Below are positions 59,650-64,000 of a stretch of DNA of 64,000 nt, piece after piece (position 1 is the stretch's first letter; the number at the start of each line of letters is the position of its first letter). The notes under the pieces were generated by a model, which was not told the DNA's origin, searched no databases, and saw only the letters and a list, made by a program, of their open reading frames with translations. The translations under genes and the position numbers were made by a program. Source of the stretch: Sialis fuliginosa (lineage: Eukaryota; Arthropoda; Insecta; Megaloptera; Sialidae); the NCBI GenBank assembly GCA_961205875.1, contig OY540821.1, positions 12,896,001 to 12,960,000 on the forward strand, given 5' to 3'.

Positions 59650-60090
59650 AAAATCGAGACGTGATCTACCTAATTCCCATCTCATCTCGTGCAAAGCCTT
59701 TGTAATCTACTACATCAACTAAAATCAAAAAGATTTAGTTCGATCGATTTATCTGATAAATGCGTGTGTATTGGGAGGGGATGGCAAGGGGTGTTTACCC
59801 ACAAATCTTTGCACGTTATGCATGCAGATGATGCGGCGATCATTGCGCGTGACGTTTGTGTTCGTGCAATCGAGTGTACCGTGCCTGCCCCGTCTGTCAT
59901 TTTGTTTGTGCCGTTGTCCCTATCGAGGATGTGTGCTTTACTGCCGGCCGGGGACCACCGTGTATCACGCGCCGGCCTTGGGAATGCGAACGAACGATTA
60001 TATGCTGGTGGTTTTTTTATCCATCCGTATCGGCGATTGTCTTTGTATACATGTATGTACACATATGCGTATACTGGGTGGATTTAAAAA
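59650..60090. other. GC-rich, CpG-containing island of unknown function
   Basis: About 400 bp, especially 59760-60050, are far richer in G, C and CpG than anything around (for example GCCGGCCGGGGACC, CACGCGCCGGCC, GATGCGGCGATC). Several overlapping frames on both strands stay open for 84-134 codons simply because AT-rich stops are scarce, and none shows a domain. It may be a promoter, a regulatory element, an exon, or a recently acquired segment. It is bounded on the right by the MITE at 60132. Confidence 0.5.
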
Positions 60091-60131
60091 AAAAACTACT
60101 GGAACTATAATAATGGCAAACATTCATCTTA

Positions 60132-60626
60132 GGCAGCTATTACACTATCAAAGAAATGTGATAAAATTTCTTTGATCAAAGAAATATGACAGTGTAATAA
60201 GTCAACTTTTATAATATTTACCTTCATAATATTTCTATGATCATAGTTAATGACAGTCTCTTATATTTGATCAAAGTTTTTTGACAGATAAATCAAAATT
60301 GCGACTGCCAAGTTATCACTGACAGTTACAGTTAATATATTAATATCAATATAATCCAGCTATTATATGATAATCTTCTTATTGATTATAAAAACTGCAT
60401 ACATAGTTGTAAATTCAAACCTTGATCGCGTCAACTGACGAACATCCACACATTGATTATCAAAATGCACCAAAAAAGAAGAAAATATCCCTAGATAATA
60501 CTAAGAAAATATTATCAAATATTTTATGTAGTGTGATAGAACAAAATCTCATATTTTATCAAAGAAATATGATCAAATCTTTGTCAAAGATCTTTGACAT
60601 ATTTATTTGATAGTGTAATAGCCGCC
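60132..60626. mobile_element. Harbinger-like MITE (family M), copy 2
   Basis: Begins GGCAGCTATTACACTATCAA and ends TTGATAGTGTAATAGCCGCC, ~20-bp inverted repeats. TTA precedes and TCA follows, an approximate 3-bp duplication. It is similar throughout to 42965-43475. An open frame of 62 codons inside is shared in part with copy 1 but has no transposase feature. Confidence 0.75.
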
Positions 60627-61518
60627 TCAAAGATGTATGGCACGTACAGTCTGAGTCAAAAATAATGTAAATCTAGATGCAATGAACGATCAAAATCAAA
60701 TTATGAATTATTCACTTTAAATGCTTATAAGAAAGTCAAATTGGTTTAAATACTACATAAACTATAAAAATACTTTTTTCTCATTATTGACAGTTATTTT
60801 AGAATTTTAGCCAAAAAATTAATATTTGTGTTGATAATACGAAAAAATTTTATTCTGAATTCATCTGTCAGGTATAAAAACAAAATAATAAGTATTTTAT
60901 TGTTATAAATGACATTAATTAAAATATTTTTAAATAACACTATTTAGAACATATGTGGAACATACAAATGTAATGAATATAACAATATTAGTACTTCATA
61001 TGCTTACATATGTATATGAAAAAATATGTAATAAAAACAAATCAGTACACCATTTTTTTTTTTTTAATATTTTTCACCAATAATTTTTTTTCCTCACAAT
61101 TTAGTTCTGTATGTGTATAATTTTTTTTATGAAACTTGTTGCTAAATATGTAAGTGACGTGTTGTGAAAATTTCAAATTTTTCTCGATGCTTGAATGTGT
61201 TTTATTGGACTTTAACCGTAAATACACCATTCTGCCATAAGAGTCCATGTTAATTTATAAAAATAATAACTTTAAAACTATGTTGTAAAACCTTTTGAAA
61301 TTTTGTGTGGGTACTTAAGATTTATAAAGGAGTAACTTCTCCAAATTTCAACTATTTCTCGTTGAAATTAGATACCTTCCATACATCCTTAAGTTGTTTA
61401 GTAGATAATCTAGTTTTATGTTTTACAGATTTAAACCATTTAGATTTTTCGTTTAGTATCCGAGTAAAAAAAACAAAAAGCGCCCAGGGTCAAAGCATCT
61501 AGTATTTAGTATAATTAT

Positions 61519-61562
61519 GTTTGTTTGTCACGTAACGCATGAAGTTAGCTGCACAAATAAAC
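61519..61562 (+). repeat. Short dispersed repeat, copy 2
   Basis: GTTTGTCACGTAACGCATGA and AGTTAGCTGCACAAATAAAC match 24915-24962. Confidence 0.5.
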
Positions 61563-61704
61563 TAAACTGCCAAAAAAATATAGATTGTTTATTTAACTAT
61601 ATTGGGGGGACTAAACATCCAAAGTTTGTGATAGCACATTCAATTTTTCCGTTATACAGATATAAGATCTTAAAATTGACCCGTTTTTTGGTGTCCACTA
61701 GGTA

Positions 61705-61765
61705 TGCATGATTGTGTATATGTGTGTATGTGTGTGTGAGTGGGATGAGGGTGGGTGTGTGTGTG
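61705..61765 (+). repeat. (TG)n-rich microsatellite
   Basis: Interrupted TG/TATG repeats with G-rich interruptions (GAGTGGGATGAGGGTGGGTG). Confidence 0.8.
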
Positions 61766-63211
61766 GTTTTGTTTTTTTATTGCGTGACGGTTTTTTGGGT
61801 TGAAGTGATGACTAGAGCATTCGATTTTTCTTATAGGAAGCAGTCGGATTTATAAGGGTGTGAAGATGTAGGTTACTGCATTACCTACAATAAGTTAAGT
61901 GTAAGTTATAGGTATATTGTTTATTATAAGGTTTATGTATAGTGTAACTATATTTACGTTAGTAATAATTAGCTGATTTTTAATACGTTGAAATAAAAAT
62001 AAATAAAAAATAGATAGCATATTACGTGAAAATTTATAGAAATCAATTTGTAGAACATTCTATAAGAAAGGCGATTACAACTTTTTTAGTAACGTATACA
62101 TATATACATACTTTACAAAGATATATTTTCCTTTACAGAAACTTGCATTCTGAAATTCTTAGCCATCGGCAATTATTTCGATACACGTGCTTTTAGTTTT
62201 TTACATTGAAATGACATTTTTGATGTAAGTATAACAAAAAAATAGATTTAAATTGTTGAAAAACTAAATTTTTAAAAAATATTTATATTTTCTAATAAAA
62301 TGGTACAAAAATAAAAAAGTTAACCAATAGTAGCATTTTAATTAACTTCCAATATTCAATCAAGAAAATTAATCATTGATTATTAATTAATAGCTAAATT
62401 TAAGACAAAATTTTAAACCATCATATCACGTGTCCTCATTTTGCCTCTTTTCTCCCTATATTAATTTGTTCTTATACAATGGTACATAATTTTTCTCATT
62501 ATTGAACCATGGCTAAATAAGAATGTATATACTGTTTTAATATTTTTTATCATATTTTTAAAATCTGCAATAACGTAAGCAATAACTAAATGTTATATTA
62601 TACATTATACTTTACTATAAAAAAGAAACATACATATGTTCTCTTTGTAAATATTTTATGAACGTAAAAAAGTTACATGCAAAAAGTTTTAGTTTGTTTA
62701 TTGTATGTTTTTCCGGTATACAAAAATATAACATTACAACTTTTTTTTTAAATGTTATGTAAAGTTACATATGGTATTTTTTTTTCTATACACATCGAAA
62801 CTACGGCTTTCAAATTAAACATGCATTAGGTACTGGCACCAGCCTTAAACAATACCCCAGTGTTGAACATTTTTAAATTAAATATACTGAATTAACATTA
62901 TTTGTTGATATTATTACTGGATAATAATCTATATATATTTAACTGTCTTACAGAATGATTTGATGATAATTGATCATTTTGTTTAAAACGGTGGACAGAT
63001 AATTATCTCGGTTCGGCAGACTATAAAGAAAAGTGTATTTTGTTATGTAAATGCTTTCCATTGTTTTAAATTTTACGATTCTTTATTTTTAACATTTGTG
63101 TCGTAGTACTAAGCATTTTGTAATCTTTAACAAGTGTTCATCACTGGATATTCATTACTGGATAAAAAAACATATACAAAATAAAAAGCTATAATTAAAA
63201 AATACATTGAT

Positions 63212-63424
63212 TTAATATAGAGGTAGTTTTTTTAATAGTTCATGAGAATCACAAAAAAGTCGCCCATCAATCCCAAAAAGAATATACTTTGCTTTTAAAG
63301 CGTTCAAGACTGGTGCCAGTACCTTATTTATTTTTAGAACCCGTTTATGTAGTTCTACATTATTTACTAACAAGAGAAAGATATACAAAACATTACAAAA
63401 CTCTAAACATAGCTTATGAAACAA
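63212..63424 (-). CDS. Unidentified 70-codon ORF or exon fragment, doubtful
   Basis: The frame reads INKVLAPVLNALKAKYILFG, then IDGRLFCDSHELLKKLPLY and TAA. Composition is protein-like, and a good acceptor (TTTCTCTTGTTAG) lies inside its 5' half, so the real coding part may start near 63368. The motif VLAP(V/A)LN is encoded again at 62829-62850 on the other strand, which hints at a mobile-element origin. No family is recognised. Confidence 0.2.
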   Translation of the reverse strand: MFHKLCLEFCNVLYIFLLLVNNVELHKRVLKINKVLAPVLNALKAKYILFGIDGRLFCDSHELLKKLPLY

Positions 63425-64000
63425 TTAAATTGTTATTAAGTTGAAAATAACAAAATGTTTATGATAGTTGTTGGTATAAATAGAACTACAAATGTGTATA
63501 CTTATATAATTAAATGTTGAGTATTACAAAGTTGCAACTACCAAAGCTGGCTTGATCTACACAGAACTTAAATTGTTTCCTTTAAATTTGATTCAAGTTG
63601 AAGGTGGGATTCGTAATTGAAATTGTAGAATGTTTATTTGTCGCTTTGAGTTTCTTGCAATATTTTGTATTATAATTAGTTTAATTGAAAATATTAATTA
63701 GAAATATTCTATTTTAAGTTTGCATAAAATATATTTTAATATGAGTATTCTAATGTATGTCAACTTTTTTGTTTGTTGTCTAAAGCAGTAGTTCAGAATA
63801 GAAAGTACATTTACGTAAAAATATGTAAAATAATGTTAAGGACTTACGGACACTGAAAAAAATAATTAGTTGAATTTACCTATTAAAATATTTGGTCAAA
63901 TACGGACAATTGATCAAATCAATGGTAACAAATTTGCCCCCCTTGAAGAGCGCCAAATACTTACAATTTGATTTATTTATTTACTATAACTATGCCAAAT

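Larger units (their letters stand above)
60627..64000. other. AT-rich desert to the right edge
   Basis: No confident gene. Besides the short entries below, the region contains a poly-A/T-rich stretch at 61.05-61.14 kb. A GGTACTGGCACCAG word at 62829 recurs inverted at 63305-63325. Confidence 0.3.

Noticed and set aside
59689-60175. Overlapping ORFs of 84-134 codons in the GC-rich island
   Set aside because: Several frames on both strands are open together, as expected from composition; none shows a domain, so none is called as a gene.

Overview
This is an AT-rich piece of animal nuclear DNA, almost certainly from an insect. Supporting signs are consensus GT/AG introns (several of only 60 to 90 nt), short TTAGG runs (the ancestral insect telomere motif, here inside a transposable element) and repeat families of insect type: RTE-like LINE tails, hAT MITEs with CAGTGG ends and a mariner-type element. 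The order cannot be fixed from sequence alone; a hemipteran such as an aphid relative is a guess. No tRNA, rRNA, CRISPR array or bacterial feature was seen, and no retroviral, LTR or Polinton coding sequence was recognised.

Genes sit at the left end. From 2.4 to 6.4 kb two intron-containing genes stand head to head. The minus-strand gene encodes a secreted two-EF-hand protein of the MCFD2 family (ER-Golgi cargo-receptor partner) with an unusual Q/H/P-rich insert. The plus-strand gene encodes mitochondrial ribosomal protein uL2m (mRpL2, 5 exons). They share an upstream region of about 350 bp. Tail to tail with mRpL2, at 7.14-7.55 kb on the minus strand, lies a candidate 3' end of another spliced transcript: two exon-like blocks, an 86-nt intron and a poly(A) signal. 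At 10.3 kb a TATA box plus initiator precedes an ATG-free 131-nt exon with a perfect splice donor, which looks like the start of a plus-strand gene. No coding exon follows in the window. A 71-nt exon-like block at 52.9 kb could belong to it, implying an intron of more than 40 kb, but this is unproven.

The rest (10.5-64 kb) is a repeat-rich gene desert. Its landmarks are: a near-perfect hairpin (13.24 kb); a hAT MITE with an exact 8-bp target duplication (32.66 kb); a LINE-derived element (35.26 kb); a 5.3-kb composite locus (37.1-42.4 kb) in which two direct copies of one element bracket about 16 tandem copies of a 184-bp satellite with higher-order structure; a mariner-like MITE carrying a Harbinger-like MITE (42.9 kb); a fold-back element (43.9 kb); two ~1-kb hAT fold-back elements at opposite ends of the window (1.06 and 56.6 kb); a lone diverged satellite monomer (50.7 kb); and a compositionally distinct GC-rich island (59.65-60.09 kb).

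All coordinates were read by eye. Splice junctions of the two named genes were checked for frame across every intron; the other exon calls are hypotheses. Repeat boundaries not supported by a target duplication are approximate.
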